Shown: positions 34,971 through 44,783, counted from the first letter of the stretch. The stretch is 64,000 bases of DNA from Defluviitaleaceae bacterium (GCA_009780415.1 WRAC01000005.1:1-64000), one strand, 5' to 3'. Numbers and translations: made by a program. The notes: generated by a model not told the origin, from the letters alone.

Positions 34971-35605
34971 TTTAAAATCGCCTGCTTAGCGGCCTCGGCG
35001 GCGGAAGCGGCGTCGGCGGTGTAGATATCGGCGCCGGCGCTGTTGCGGAAGCTGTCCGTCACGGGCGCCCCGCCTATCATTATCGTCACGCTGTCACGGA
35101 TGCCGGCGGCCGTGAACGCTTCGACGGTGTTTTTCATTTCGCCCATTGTCGTGGTCAGAAGCGCGGATAAAGCGACAACGTCCGGTTTTTCGGTTTCATA
35201 GGCTTCCACGAATTTTTCGGGGGAAACGTCTACGCCAAGGTCGACGACTTCGATGCCCTTGCCTTCAAACATCATGCGGACAAGATTCTTGCCGATATCG
35301 TGCAGATCGCCCTTTACCGTGCCGATAATCGCCTTGCCGATGGGTTTGGCCCCGGCTTCGGCAAGATGCGGCTTCAACAGTGTGGTTCCGGCATTCATCG
35401 CCCGCGCCGCTATTAATACTTCAGGGACGTACACCTCGTTTTTTTGGAACTTATCCGCGACGATATCCATACCCGCCAGCAAGCCTTTTTCCAAAATGTC
35501 CTTGGAACTGACGTTTTCGGACAGGGCCTGCTCGATCAGTTCCGTAACGGCTTTGGCTTTGCCGCTTTGCAGCGCTTCCGAAATTTGGTTAATAAGTTCG
35601 CTCAT
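34964..35605 (-). CDS. Corrinoid (B12-binding) methyl-carrier protein
   Basis: It has 213 residues. An N-terminal four-helix cap (residues 1-90) is followed by a B12-binding domain with DLHDIGKNLV, the DxHxxG cobalamin ligand motif near residue 104, and SALLTTTM plus GGAPVTDSF. This is the MtbC/MtaC type that carries a methyl group from substrate methyltransferase to acceptor. GGGAGG precedes the ATG. A weak promoter (TTAGAC at 35661-35666, TATCAT at 35637-35642) may lie in the 65-base gap after the UroD-like gene. Partner genes are upstream. Confidence 0.92.
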   Translation of the reverse strand: MSELINQISEALQSGKAKAVTELIEQALSENVSSKDILEKGLLAGMDIVADKFQKNEVYVPEVLIAARAMNAGTTLLKPHLAEAGAKPIGKAIIGTVKGDLHDIGKNLVRMMFEGKGIEVVDLGVDVSPEKFVEAYETEKPDVVALSALLTTTMGEMKNTVEAFTAAGIRDSVTIMIGGAPVTDSFRNSAGADIYTADAASAAEAAKQAILNK

Positions 35606-35670
35606 GTAATATTGCCTCCCAAGGTTAATTATTTGTATGATATCAAAAAATTCACAGTTTGTCTAACATT

Positions 35671-36747
35671 TTAGTATTTTCCCAGCTCCAAACCCTTTTC
35701 CAGAAAATACCGGAACGAGTCGTAACGCACCGTCGGCGGTATGGAATGGTCGCTGCTAAGAATGTATCCGAAACCGTCTTTTACAACGGGTATTTTGGAT
35801 TTTAACTCCGCGCCGATGATGTCCCGGTCGTTGGAATAAAGGCAGCGCACATCAATGCCGCCAAGCAAGGCAATTTTATCTCCGTAATTTTTATGTATGC
35901 GGAGCAAGTCCATCCCCGCCTTTATTTCAATGGTTTGATAACCGTTTATGCCCGCTTCGATCATCTTAGGAAGAAGCGGCTCAACATAACCGCAGGAATG
36001 CATAATCACGGGTAACTTCAAAGAACGCGCAAAATCAATCGTTTTCTTGTGCGACGGGAAAATCAGCTCACCGTACATTGCGGGAGACATAAACGGCCTT
36101 TCCTTAAAACCCATGTCCTCGCAAAACCAAAGGCCGTCCGGCTTGCCTTCTCTGGCAAACAATATTTCCATCAGCGCTACCGTCAGGTTCGCGTATGTTT
36201 CCGCCATATCCAAAATCCACCCGGGGTCAAGCGCCATCCCGGCCAACATATGCTCATGGCCCGCGATGGGGTGCATACACTCAAACACATTAACGCCGCT
36301 CCATGTGAAGAAACGGTTTGCTTTACGGGCGGCTTCCTTTGACTGCCTGTACCGCTCAAAATTAATCCTGCGCTCGTCCGGTTTAACCAGGAAAGGCTTG
36401 TATTCCTCCCAGTCGCGGCGCGTTTTGACCGTGAAATCAACGTGTTCCGGCGTGGTTTCTCGTTTTTTATGCCTTCTGAGGTATGCCCCGTTTCCGTCAA
36501 GGGTCGTTACGGTTTCATCCGTCTCGGCAACTATTTTGACGGTAAAATCAAGGTCGGCGGTGAGGTTAAAGGGCCAGCCCTCCTGCATGTCAAACCCGAA
36601 ATGATCCTCAAAGCTTTCGTCCGCGCCGACTTTGCCGTCTTTGCGGTATTCGGGGTAAGTCCCGTCCCAAAAATGCTCGTAAACGCCGAGCCTGTCCACG
36701 GGTTTCTTGTTCAGGATATTTGAAATACGCTCTATACCCGTCATCAT
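35671..36747 (-). CDS. Uroporphyrinogen decarboxylase-family (methyltransferase-like) protein
   Basis: It has 358 residues from the ATG at 36747, which overlaps the stop of the SGNH gene (ATGA); an ATG 8 codons upstream is inside that gene. The UroD-like barrel shows SDHSIPPTVRYDSFRYFLE and HSCGYVEPLLPKMIEAGINGYQTIE. In this branch the enzymes move methyl groups between corrinoid proteins and coenzymes or other acceptors rather than making haem. The adjacent corrinoid protein supports this. The donor substrate is unknown. Confidence 0.88.
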   Translation of the reverse strand: MMTGIERISNILNKKPVDRLGVYEHFWDGTYPEYRKDGKVGADESFEDHFGFDMQEGWPFNLTADLDFTVKIVAETDETVTTLDGNGAYLRRHKKRETTPEHVDFTVKTRRDWEEYKPFLVKPDERRINFERYRQSKEAARKANRFFTWSGVNVFECMHPIAGHEHMLAGMALDPGWILDMAETYANLTVALMEILFAREGKPDGLWFCEDMGFKERPFMSPAMYGELIFPSHKKTIDFARSLKLPVIMHSCGYVEPLLPKMIEAGINGYQTIEIKAGMDLLRIHKNYGDKIALLGGIDVRCLYSNDRDIIGAELKSKIPVVKDGFGYILSSDHSIPPTVRYDSFRYFLEKGLELGKY

Positions 36748-37379
36748 ATTACGCCAACGTGGCGCAGCCATTCCCGCGCAATCAACGCATGCCCGTAATC
36801 AGTGGGGTGTACGCCGTCCTCCGCTATATCGCGGGCCGGGACTCCCTGAACGGCGAAACGGGCCAGCAAGCCGTCCAACGGTATGTAGATATCGGCAAAT
36901 TCCCCCGCCAGCTCGCGCACGGCCTGTATCTTGGGCTCAAGGTCTTCGCGCCAGGCGTTCTGGCCCGGCAAGACGTGCAGGAGAAAGGGATCCATCATGA
37001 TGATTTTTGTTTCGGGGAGATCCCGTTTTATAAATGACAGCAGCTCACGGTAACCGCCGGTAAAAGTGTCTTCCGCTGTTGGGTCGCCGCTGTCATATCT
37101 GCGCCAGACATCGTTTATCCCGATAAGAATGGACAGCGCATCAGGCTTTAGCTCCAAAATATCCGCGGCATACCGCGCAAGCACGTCGCGCACGCGGTTC
37201 CCCGAAACGCCCCGGTTTAAAAATACGGTTCCCGAATCCGGGCACAGGGAGTTGTAAATATCAGCGGCACGTTTTACATAGCCGTTTCCCAATGAGCCGC
37301 AATCACAGCGGTCACGCCCGCAGTCCGTAACGGAATCCCCTTGAAACAATACTCTCTGTTTATTAAAAATATACTTCAT
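36744..37379 (-). CDS. SGNH/GDSL-type hydrolase
   Basis: It has 211 residues from the ATG at 37379; an in-frame TTG three codons earlier has a poorer ribosome site distance. The SGNH blocks are FQGDSVTDCG (Ser in block I near residue 17), NRGVSGNRVRDV (block II), IGINDVW (block III) and GVHPTDYGHALIA (block V with Asp and His). It is cytoplasmic, with no signal peptide. Such enzymes cut esters of sugars or lipids. It overlaps the UroD-like gene, so it may supply or process that enzyme's substrate; this is inference. Confidence 0.88.
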   Translation of the reverse strand: MKYIFNKQRVLFQGDSVTDCGRDRCDCGSLGNGYVKRAADIYNSLCPDSGTVFLNRGVSGNRVRDVLARYAADILELKPDALSILIGINDVWRRYDSGDPTAEDTFTGGYRELLSFIKRDLPETKIIMMDPFLLHVLPGQNAWREDLEPKIQAVRELAGEFADIYIPLDGLLARFAVQGVPARDIAEDGVHPTDYGHALIAREWLRHVGVI

Positions 37380-37562
37380 ACGCGTCAATCCCTTTTGAAT
37401 TATTGCGTTAACTTATTTAAATACGTTTCCGCAGCGGAGCGCGGCTTATCGCATAAAACCAATTAAGGTTCCTTATATAGAATACCACATGGGTATACAT
37501 ATGTCTATCCGCTCTTTCTGTTTTATGTATAGGAATACACCCCGGGCAACACATGAATAAAT

Positions 37563-37591
37563 TTGACATTGAACAATCGCGGTGATATACT
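37563..37591 (+). promoter_or_regulatory. Promoter of the hybrid kinase-receiver-diguanylate cyclase operon
   Basis: A perfect TTGACA (37563-37568), 17 bases and TATACT (37586-37591) lie 50 bases before the GTG start. The 261 bases between the SGNH start and the kinase hold nothing else that I can identify except this and the short motif group discussed in the findings. Confidence 0.85.
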
Positions 37592-37640
37592 GTAATGGCA
37601 AATGTAAGCACCGCAAAGACTGTACCTAAGGTGGTCCACA

Positions 37641-40600
37641 GTGAAAACACTCAGGAGTATAACGTACTTTCTTCTTTTTGCGATGCTGTTTACCGCCGTT
37701 TGTTCGGGCTGCCGGGATACCGGCGTACATAAATCCGCCGGAGCGCCGGCGTTCTCCACATACCGCGATATCCCCGGCGTTACAGCCGCGGAAATAGCGG
37801 CGATAGAAGCGTTGCGCGGGCAAACCGACTATTTTACATACGGAATGATGCACAGTACCGAGGCATTCATTGATGTTGACGGCAATACCGGCGGGTATGC
37901 CGTTTTGGTATGCGAATGGCTGACTGATTTGTTCGGGATTTCGTTCGTTCCAAGGATTGTTACATGGGAAGGCCTGTTTGAAGGGCTTGCAAACGGCGGG
38001 ATTGATTTTACCGGAACCTTGACGGCTGCCATGGAACGCGAACAAATATACCATATGACCACCCCCATCGCATGCCGCACGATAAAATCCTTCCGAATCA
38101 TAGGAAGCGAACCCCTTCCGGAAATCGCGCTAAAGCGCCTGCCGCGATATGCGCTCCTCCAGGGCGCGGCAAGCGCCGCCGATATCCTGCTTTACGCTAT
38201 TGAAGACTTTGAACCCGTATTTGTCAATGAATACATAGACGCGTACCGGCTGTTAAAATCCGGGGAGGCTGACGCCCTTCTCGCTGAAAATTCCGCGGAA
38301 GCTATTTTCGATGAATACGGCGATATATTAACATCGGTTTATATACCGATGATTCGCGCTTGCGTGTCTTTCGCAACGCAAAACCCCGAGCTTGCGCCGA
38401 TTGTCTCAGTCATGCAAAAAGCGCTGGATAACAGCGGTAATTATTATTTAGACGAGTTATATTACGAGGGCCATCAAGTGTATTTAAAGCATAAGATGCT
38501 TATGCGGCTTACCGATGAGGAGGTTGAGTACATAAGCAACAATCCCGTTATACCGCTTGGAGCCGAATTCGATAATTATCCCGTAAGTTTTTTTAATACC
38601 CACGATAACGTGTGGGAGGGGATAAGCTTTGATGTTCTCAAGCAAATTGAACTATTGACGGGGCTTGCATTTGAGGTAAAGAATAATAAAAATACGGCGT
38701 TCTTCGAACTTCTCCAAATGCTTCGGAATGGGGAAGTATATATTGTTTCAGAGGTAATACGCACCGACGACCGGGAAGGGTTGTATTTATGGCCCGAAAA
38801 CTCGTTTATGGAGGAACGGTCGGTGCTGATATCCCGGATAGACCATCAAAATATCAGCATAGACAGGATCCACGCCGAAACAATCGGATTAAGCAGAGGC
38901 ACCGCCCACGCCGAATTTTTCCGCAGACTGTTTCCGCATCACCCGGATACAATTGATTACGAAAGCCAGGAAGCCTCCTTTGACGCCCTGAGACGGGGCG
39001 AGGTGTGTATGGTGATGAACAGCTACAGCACGCTCCTGCATCTTACGCACTATCTGGAAGACCCTGATTTCAAGGCGAATTATATTTTCGACAACATGTT
39101 TACGTCAACCTTCGGCATTAACGTAAATCAACCCGTTTTACGCTCCGTCATCGATAAGTCGCTTGATTTTATCGACACCCGCGCAATCTCGGAGCAGTGG
39201 CGGCATAGGACATACGATTACGAGCTGAGGCTGGCCCGGGCAAGAATGCCGTGGTTTATCGGCACAACGGTTTTGACCGTGCTTGTCCTCATCCTTGTCG
39301 CCGCCGTGCTTGTCAGAAGCCGCCTTCATGAGAAGCGGCTGGAAAAAATCGTAGGGGAGCGCACCCACGAACTGGCGATCCAAACAACCACGCTCAGCAC
39401 ATTGTTTGATTCAATCCCCGACCATATATTTACAAAGGATTTTGACCTGCGTTATACGCATGTGAATAAAGCGCTTTTGGAACACCACGGCAAGCGCTTG
39501 GAAGACGTCATCGGTAAAACCGACTCGGAGGGCCTTGGCATACCCGAGGATATGGCGGCATTTTTTAATTACAATGACCGTGTGGTAATGCGCGAGGGGC
39601 GGACGGTTGTAATTCAGGAACACATACCCAATGTCAGCGGGGCGAACCCCCTTTACGAAACGGTAAAAATGCCGCTTATTGTGGACGGCGAAGCAGTCGG
39701 GATCATGGGCGTGGCGCATAATATTACAAAGCTTAAAGAATCGGAGCTTGCCATGGCGGCCCATTTTGAATATGTTAAGAAGCTGAGCGACGCGCTGGCG
39801 TTCATTACAAAATCCCCAACCATTTCCAACGGTAATCTGAAAAGCGCCGCCGATGTTATCGCACAGAAGGGCGGCCTTGCGCTGGACGCCGGCAGCGTCA
39901 GCGTTTGGCGCTTGGCGGAAGGAAGGGATGTTCTTGAAAACATCACAAAGTATGTTGTTTCAACCTGTGCGATTACCACTCAGGAAGACTTCGATATTTC
40001 ACAAAGGCCTGAATACGAGCGTCTCCTCAGAAACGAGCGGCTTATCGTTATAAATGATATAGTCACGAACGACCCGGGGGATTATTACAAATACAATACC
40101 AAGCTGCGCGCCATTCTTGAAGCCCCCATACGTATCGGCGGCAAGCTGTACGGGTTGGTCAGCATAGAGCAGGAAGCCTGCGAACGGTATCCGGGAAGGC
40201 GCGACTGGACGACTGAGGAGCAGAATTTCGCCTCGTCCCTTGCCGATATCATGGCGGTCGCTGTGACGAGCTACGAGCGGCGCATGGCAAGCGAGGAAGC
40301 GGAAATGGCCAATCAGGCCAAGTCCACTTTCCTGGCGAATATGAGCCACGAAATACGAACGCCGATGAACGCCATCCTGGGCGTTACCGAAATCCTTATG
40401 CAGGATGATACGCTTTCCGGCGAGGTTGAGGAAGGGCTTGACAAGATATATAATTCGTGCAATCTGCTTCTGGGCATCATCAACGATATACTGGACTTCT
40501 CCAAGATAGAGGCGGGGAAGATGGACATAACACCCGCGCGGTATAAGGTCGCCAGCCTGATAAACGACGCCGTGCAGCTTAATATGATGCGGATAGACAG

Positions 40601-42683
40601 CAAACCCATCGAATTTGAGCTTCAAATTGACGGGGACGTCCCGGAAAAACTGGTTGGCGACGAGGTACGCATAAAACAGATTTTGAACAACCTGCTTTCC
40701 AACGCCTTTAAATACACGGATTCCGGCAAGGTTACGCTGTCGGTCTCAGCGGAACCCGGGGTGGATAAAGACGTGGTAACGCTGATTTTCGGCGTGCGCG
40801 ATACGGGCTTTGGCATGACGGAGGCTCAGCTTGGCAAATTGTTTGACGAGTATTCCCGGTTTGCAAAGACCGACGCAACCATCGAGGGCGCGGGATTGGG
40901 CCTTGCCATCACCCAACGGCTGACCGGCCTTATGGAGGGCGGGATACATGTTGAGAGCGAGCCCGGCGCAGGCTCCATGTTTACGGTGTGGCTGCCTCAG
41001 GGGAAGGTTGACGGCAATGTGCTGGGCGGGGATGTCGCCGAAAACCTGAAGCAATTCCGCACGAACTATATGGCGAATAAGAAAAGGCCCCAGATTGCCC
41101 GTGACCCGATGCCTTACGGGAACATCCTCCTTGTCGACGACGTGGAGACGAACCTGTATGTCGCCGTGGGCCTGATGAAGCTTTACAAGCTGCGGATCGA
41201 CACCGTAATGAGAGGGCGCGATGCCATCGACAAAATAAAAGCCGGCAATGTGTACGATATTATATTTATGGATCATATGATGCCGGAAATGGACGGCATA
41301 GAGACGACGAGGCATTTGCGCGATATGGGGTATACAAGACCCATTGTGGCGCTGACGGCCAACGCCGTGTCCGGCCAGTCGGATATGTTTTTGCAAAACG
41401 GCTTCGATGAGTTCATTTCAAAGCCGATTGACGTACGCCAGCTGAACTCCATACTTCTGCGGCTTGTAAGGGACAAGCAGCCCCCCGAGGTCATTGAGGC
41501 CGCGCGCCTGGAAATGGACAGGCAAAAAGGAGCGCAGGACGAGGACGGCGAGCATCCGAAAACGGACGCGATGCTGATGGAGTCCTTTATGCGGGATGCC
41601 CGCAAGGCGATAGAGGCTTTGGAAGAGCAGCGCGAAAAAGGCGGGTTTGAGGACGCCGAATCCCTGCGTAAGTTTACCGCCATCGTACACGGCATGAAAA
41701 GCTCCCTGCTTTATATCGGCGAGCCGGCGCTTTCAGACGAGGCGTTTAAACTGGAAACAGCGGGGCGCAAGCAGGATACGGACTTGATAACGTCGTCCGT
41801 TTGCGGGTTTGTGGATGAATTACGTTCGCTTATAGATAAACTGACAAAAACCCGTGAAGCCGCCGGCACAGCCGGGGATACGCGGGATATACGCGGCAGG
41901 CTGCTGGCCATTGCGGAAATGTGCGCGGATTATAACAGGAAGGATGCCTTGAAAGCCATTGCCGGGATCGAAAACCCCTCCGCCGGAACAAGGGCGGTAT
42001 TGGTTAATATTAAGGAACTGATTCTGCACAGTGAATTTGAGGAAGCCGAAAGCGTGCTGGAAGCATACGCATCCGGCCTGACCGGCGGCTGTGACTCAAA
42101 AACACCGCCTATTATCCAAAACAAGGAAATAACCGGGCTGGACATTGCCAAAGGCATAAAACGGTATGACGGCGACGAAAATACATATATCAAAATACTG
42201 CGCTCATATGCCGCAAACATCCGCTCCATATTAGATTCATTGGGGACTGTAGGCGAAGAGAGCCTTAAAGAGTATAAAATCAAGGTACACGGCATCAAAG
42301 GGGCAAGCTTTGATATCTTTGCCCCCGAAATAGGCGAAGCGGCGAAAAAACTGGAGGAAGCGGCAACCGTCGGCGACCTCGTTTATATACACGGGCATAA
42401 TCCGGCATTCGTTGAATCCGCGCGGATATTCATAGGCGATATTGACGGTGTGCTCTCAGCCATAGACGCGGAAAACCCCAAACCCAAAAAAGACAAGCCG
42501 GACCCCGGGGTGCTGTCAAAGCTGAGCGATGCCTGTGTCATCTACGATATAACCGGCGTGGACGCCGCGATGGACGAGATAGAAAAATACCGGTATGAAT
42601 CCGATGGCGGCCTTGCAAGCTGGCTGCGGGAGAACGTGGATATGATGAGATTCCCGCAGATCGTTGAAAAACTTACGGAGTAA
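37641..42683 (+). CDS. Giant hybrid sensor histidine kinase with two solute-binding domains
   Basis: It has 1680 residues; GTG start after AAGGTGG. An export signal (MKTLRSITYFLLFAMLFTAV...C, possible lipid attachment at Cys24) leads to two SBP_bac_3-like sensor domains (about 55-270 and 300-515), then one membrane helix (536-556, WFIGTTVLTVLVLILVAAVLV), PAS (590-697), GAF (706-873), HisKA with SHEIRTPMN (His about 901), HATPase (N box about 1006, DTGFGM about 1054, GAGLGLAI about 1082), a receiver with MDHMMPEMDG (Asp about 1210) and two Hpt-like parts with VHGMKSS (about 1349) and VHGIKGAS (about 1549). Extracellular small-molecule binding should feed a phosphorelay to the receivers encoded next. 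Confidence 0.93.
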   Translation: MKTLRSITYFLLFAMLFTAVCSGCRDTGVHKSAGAPAFSTYRDIPGVTAAEIAAIEALRGQTDYFTYGMMHSTEAFIDVDGNTGGYAVLVCEWLTDLFGISFVPRIVTWEGLFEGLANGGIDFTGTLTAAMEREQIYHMTTPIACRTIKSFRIIGSEPLPEIALKRLPRYALLQGAASAADILLYAIEDFEPVFVNEYIDAYRLLKSGEADALLAENSAEAIFDEYGDILTSVYIPMIRACVSFATQNPELAPIVSVMQKALDNSGNYYLDELYYEGHQVYLKHKMLMRLTDEEVEYISNNPVIPLGAEFDNYPVSFFNTHDNVWEGISFDVLKQIELLTGLAFEVKNNKNTAFFELLQMLRNGEVYIVSEVIRTDDREGLYLWPENSFMEERSVLISRIDHQNISIDRIHAETIGLSRGTAHAEFFRRLFPHHPDTIDYESQEASFDALRRGEVCMVMNSYSTLLHLTHYLEDPDFKANYIFDNMFTSTFGINVNQPVLRSVIDKSLDFIDTRAISEQWRHRTYDYELRLARARMPWFIGTTVLTVLVLILVAAVLVRSRLHEKRLEKIVGERTHELAIQTTTLSTLFDSIPDHIFTKDFDLRYTHVNKALLEHHGKRLEDVIGKTDSEGLGIPEDMAAFFNYNDRVVMREGRTVVIQEHIPNVSGANPLYETVKMPLIVDGEAVGIMGVAHNITKLKESELAMAAHFEYVKKLSDALAFITKSPTISNGNLKSAADVIAQKGGLALDAGSVSVWRLAEGRDVLENITKYVVSTCAITTQEDFDISQRPEYERLLRNERLIVINDIVTNDPGDYYKYNTKLRAILEAPIRIGGKLYGLVSIEQEACERYPGRRDWTTEEQNFASSLADIMAVAVTSYERRMASEEAEMANQAKSTFLANMSHEIRTPMNAILGVTEILMQDDTLSGEVEEGLDKIYNSCNLLLGIINDILDFSKIEAGKMDITPARYKVASLINDAVQLNMMRIDSKPIEFELQIDGDVPEKLVGDEVRIKQILNNLLSNAFKYTDSGKVTLSVSAEPGVDKDVVTLIFGVRDTGFGMTEAQLGKLFDEYSRFAKTDATIEGAGLGLAITQRLTGLMEGGIHVESEPGAGSMFTVWLPQGKVDGNVLGGDVAENLKQFRTNYMANKKRPQIARDPMPYGNILLVDDVETNLYVAVGLMKLYKLRIDTVMRGRDAIDKIKAGNVYDIIFMDHMMPEMDGIETTRHLRDMGYTRPIVALTANAVSGQSDMFLQNGFDEFISKPIDVRQLNSILLRLVRDKQPPEVIEAARLEMDRQKGAQDEDGEHPKTDAMLMESFMRDARKAIEALEEQREKGGFEDAESLRKFTAIVHGMKSSLLYIGEPALSDEAFKLETAGRKQDTDLITSSVCGFVDELRSLIDKLTKTREAAGTAGDTRDIRGRLLAIAEMCADYNRKDALKAIAGIENPSAGTRAVLVNIKELILHSEFEEAESVLEAYASGLTGGCDSKTPPIIQNKEITGLDIAKGIKRYDGDENTYIKILRSYAANIRSILDSLGTVGEESLKEYKIKVHGIKGASFDIFAPEIGEAAKKLEEAATVGDLVYIHGHNPAFVESARIFIGDIDGVLSAIDAENPKPKKDKPDPGVLSKLSDACVIYDITGVDAAMDEIEKYRYESDGGLASWLRENVDMMRFPQIVEKLTE

Positions 42684-42703
42684 GGTTTAAAGGAGTTTTG
42701 AAC

Positions 42704-43501
42704 ATGAACGGCACGCGTAAGAAGATTATGCTGATTGACGACATCAATTACCACTTGATGTCCACAAAGGAAAGGTTAAAGGCATATTACGATGTTTATA
42801 CCGCCAGGACTGCGGAGATTTTCTTTGAGACGCTGGAAAATGTTACGCCCGATATTGTATTGCTGGATATTAATATGCCGGATGCGGATGGTTATGAGGT
42901 TTTTGACCGGTTTAAGGCCGATACGCGTTTTGACGGGATACCGGTGGTGTTTCTGACATCGCAGAACGACAGGAAGAATATAATCAAGAGCATGAATCTG
43001 GGCGTGTCCGATTTTATAACCAAGCCCTATACCGACACGGAATTGACCGAATGCATAGAGTATCAGCTGCATCCTGAAAAACGCGGCACGAACAAACCTA
43101 TAATCCTGGCTGTTGACGACAACCCCAGCATCTTAAAAACGCTCAACGCTTTATTGCAGGAGGATTACACGGTATATACGCTGCCGGAACCGGATAAGAT
43201 GCAGGTGCTGCTGGGTATTGTAACCCCGGATTTATTTCTGCTGGACTATATGATGCCCGTAATAAACGGGTTTGACCTTGTCCCGGTAATACGGAAAATT
43301 CCGGTGCACGCGGAAACCCCGATAATGTACTTGACATCCGAGGCTACGATTGATAACATTTCCGTGGCGATGACCATCGGGGCCTGCGATTTCCTGGTAA
43401 AGCCAATCAACGACAGGATATTGCGTGAAAAAGTAGCTATGCATACGAAGAATTTTATTATGATGCGCCGTTTGAGGGAGCTTGACACAAACAGAAGATA
43501 G
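42704..43501 (+). CDS. Double-receiver response regulator
   Basis: It has 265 residues from the ATG at 42704 with AGGAG before it; a TTG two codons earlier is less likely. It has two tandem REC domains and no output domain: the first with LIDDIN and LLDINMPDADG (Asp near 50), the second with AVDDNPS and LLDYMMPVINGFD (Asp near 180), each with a KP motif (TKPYTD, VKPIND). It lies 20 bases after the kinase. A role as phosphate relay or sink is inferred. Confidence 0.9.
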   Translation: MNGTRKKIMLIDDINYHLMSTKERLKAYYDVYTARTAEIFFETLENVTPDIVLLDINMPDADGYEVFDRFKADTRFDGIPVVFLTSQNDRKNIIKSMNLGVSDFITKPYTDTELTECIEYQLHPEKRGTNKPIILAVDDNPSILKTLNALLQEDYTVYTLPEPDKMQVLLGIVTPDLFLLDYMMPVINGFDLVPVIRKIPVHAETPIMYLTSEATIDNISVAMTIGACDFLVKPINDRILREKVAMHTKNFIMMRRLRELDTNRR

Positions 43502-43514
43502 GGGGAGTTTTGCC

Positions 43515-43880
43515 TTGCAGGGATTGGTTTTTATTGTTGACGATAACGACGCCAACCTGACCGTAGCCGCGTCGGCGCTGGAGAACGATTACCGTGTGCT
43601 GACGATGCCTTCCGCGCAAAAAATGTTTGCGCTTTTGAATAAAAAGAAACCGGATATAATTCTGCTGGATGTTGAAATGCCAGAAATGAGCGGGCTTGAA
43701 GCTATTGTTGAATTGAAGAGGAATCCGGAATGGAGCGGTATCCCCGTTTTTTTTGTTACAGGCTGGATTGACGACGGGCTTATAAACAAGGCCATGGAAT
43801 TGGGCGCGGTGAACGTTATAAGCAAGCCGTTCGTGCCGTCGGCGCTGCTTGAATGCATAAAAAATAGCGTAAAGGTGTAA
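43515..43880 (+). CDS. Single-domain receiver protein, TTG start
   Basis: It has 121 residues, a stand-alone REC domain. GGGGGAG lies 7 bases before the TTG at 43515; a further upstream ATG would overlap the previous gene by 20 bases. Acidic pocket VDDND, phospho-Asp in LLDVEMPEMSG (near residue 49) and SKPFVPSA are present. There is no output domain. It stands between the double receiver and the diguanylate cyclase. Confidence 0.87.
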   Translation: MQGLVFIVDDNDANLTVAASALENDYRVLTMPSAQKMFALLNKKKPDIILLDVEMPEMSGLEAIVELKRNPEWSGIPVFFVTGWIDDGLINKAMELGAVNVISKPFVPSALLECIKNSVKV

Positions 43881-43883
43881 AAC

Positions 43884-44783
43884 ATGGGTAAGAAACATAG
43901 CGTGCTTGTTATCGACGATCAGGAAACAACCATTTGGGCCCTTACGAGGATGTTAAACTCCGATTATAACGTTTATGCGGCAAAAAGCGGGGTTGAGGGC
44001 ATATTAGCCGCTGAAAGGCATCTGCCCGACGTTATTTTGCTGGACATACTTATGCTGGATATGGACGGTTACGCCGTAATTACGGAACTTAAAAAATCCG
44101 AGAAAACAATGCACATCCCCGTCATTTTTATCACGGGGCTATATGGTGATGACAACGAGGAGAAAGCGCTTGCTTTGGGGGCCGCCGATTATATCACCAA
44201 GCCATTTTCCCCCGATATCGTGAAGCTTAGGTTAAGGAACCAGATAAGAATGCTTGAGCAGCTTAGGACAATCGAGCGGCTTAGTATGCATGACCAGCTT
44301 ACGGAACTGCCCAACAGGCGCAGTTTTGAGATACGGCTGAAGGAAGAATGGGGAAGGTCTGCGCGTGAGCATACCCCGCTCAGCGCTCTGGTGGTTGATA
44401 TAGATAATTTTAAAATATATAACGATACTTATGGACACCAGCAGGGGGACGCCGCGCTGCAGGCCGTCGCCGGGATATTCCCCCGGGTATTGAAACGCAC
44501 AAGCGACTTTGCCGCGCGCTGGGGCGGCGAGGAGTTTATAGTGCTTTTATACAACACATGCGCGGACGGCGCAAAGGACGTCGCGGAGCAATTGCGCAAA
44601 CATGCCGAGGACATGGAAATCCCCGGCCCCGACGGAATAACAAAGGTAACCGTCAGCATCGGCGCGAACACGCGGGAGCATGGCAACAGCTGCTCTGTAA
44701 ACGAATTTATCTCCGCCGCCGATATGGCGCTTTATGAAGCTAAGAACAAAGGCCGTAACCGGGTTTGCTGCAATGTAAATTAG
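43884..44783 (+). CDS. Receiver-GGDEF diguanylate cyclase
   Basis: It has 299 residues: REC domain (VIDDQE; Asp in LLDILMLDMDG near 52; TKPFSPD) followed by a GGDEF domain with the active-site motif GGEEF near residue 214. An inhibitory I-site RTSD lies exactly five residues before it, so product inhibition is likely. It makes c-di-GMP from two GTP. It is the terminal output of the operon begun by the giant kinase. Its stop overlaps the convergent rRNA methyltransferase gene by 4 bases. Confidence 0.94.
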   Translation: MGKKHSVLVIDDQETTIWALTRMLNSDYNVYAAKSGVEGILAAERHLPDVILLDILMLDMDGYAVITELKKSEKTMHIPVIFITGLYGDDNEEKALALGAADYITKPFSPDIVKLRLRNQIRMLEQLRTIERLSMHDQLTELPNRRSFEIRLKEEWGRSAREHTPLSALVVDIDNFKIYNDTYGHQQGDAALQAVAGIFPRVLKRTSDFAARWGGEEFIVLLYNTCADGAKDVAEQLRKHAEDMEIPGPDGITKVTVSIGANTREHGNSCSVNEFISAADMALYEAKNKGRNRVCCNVN

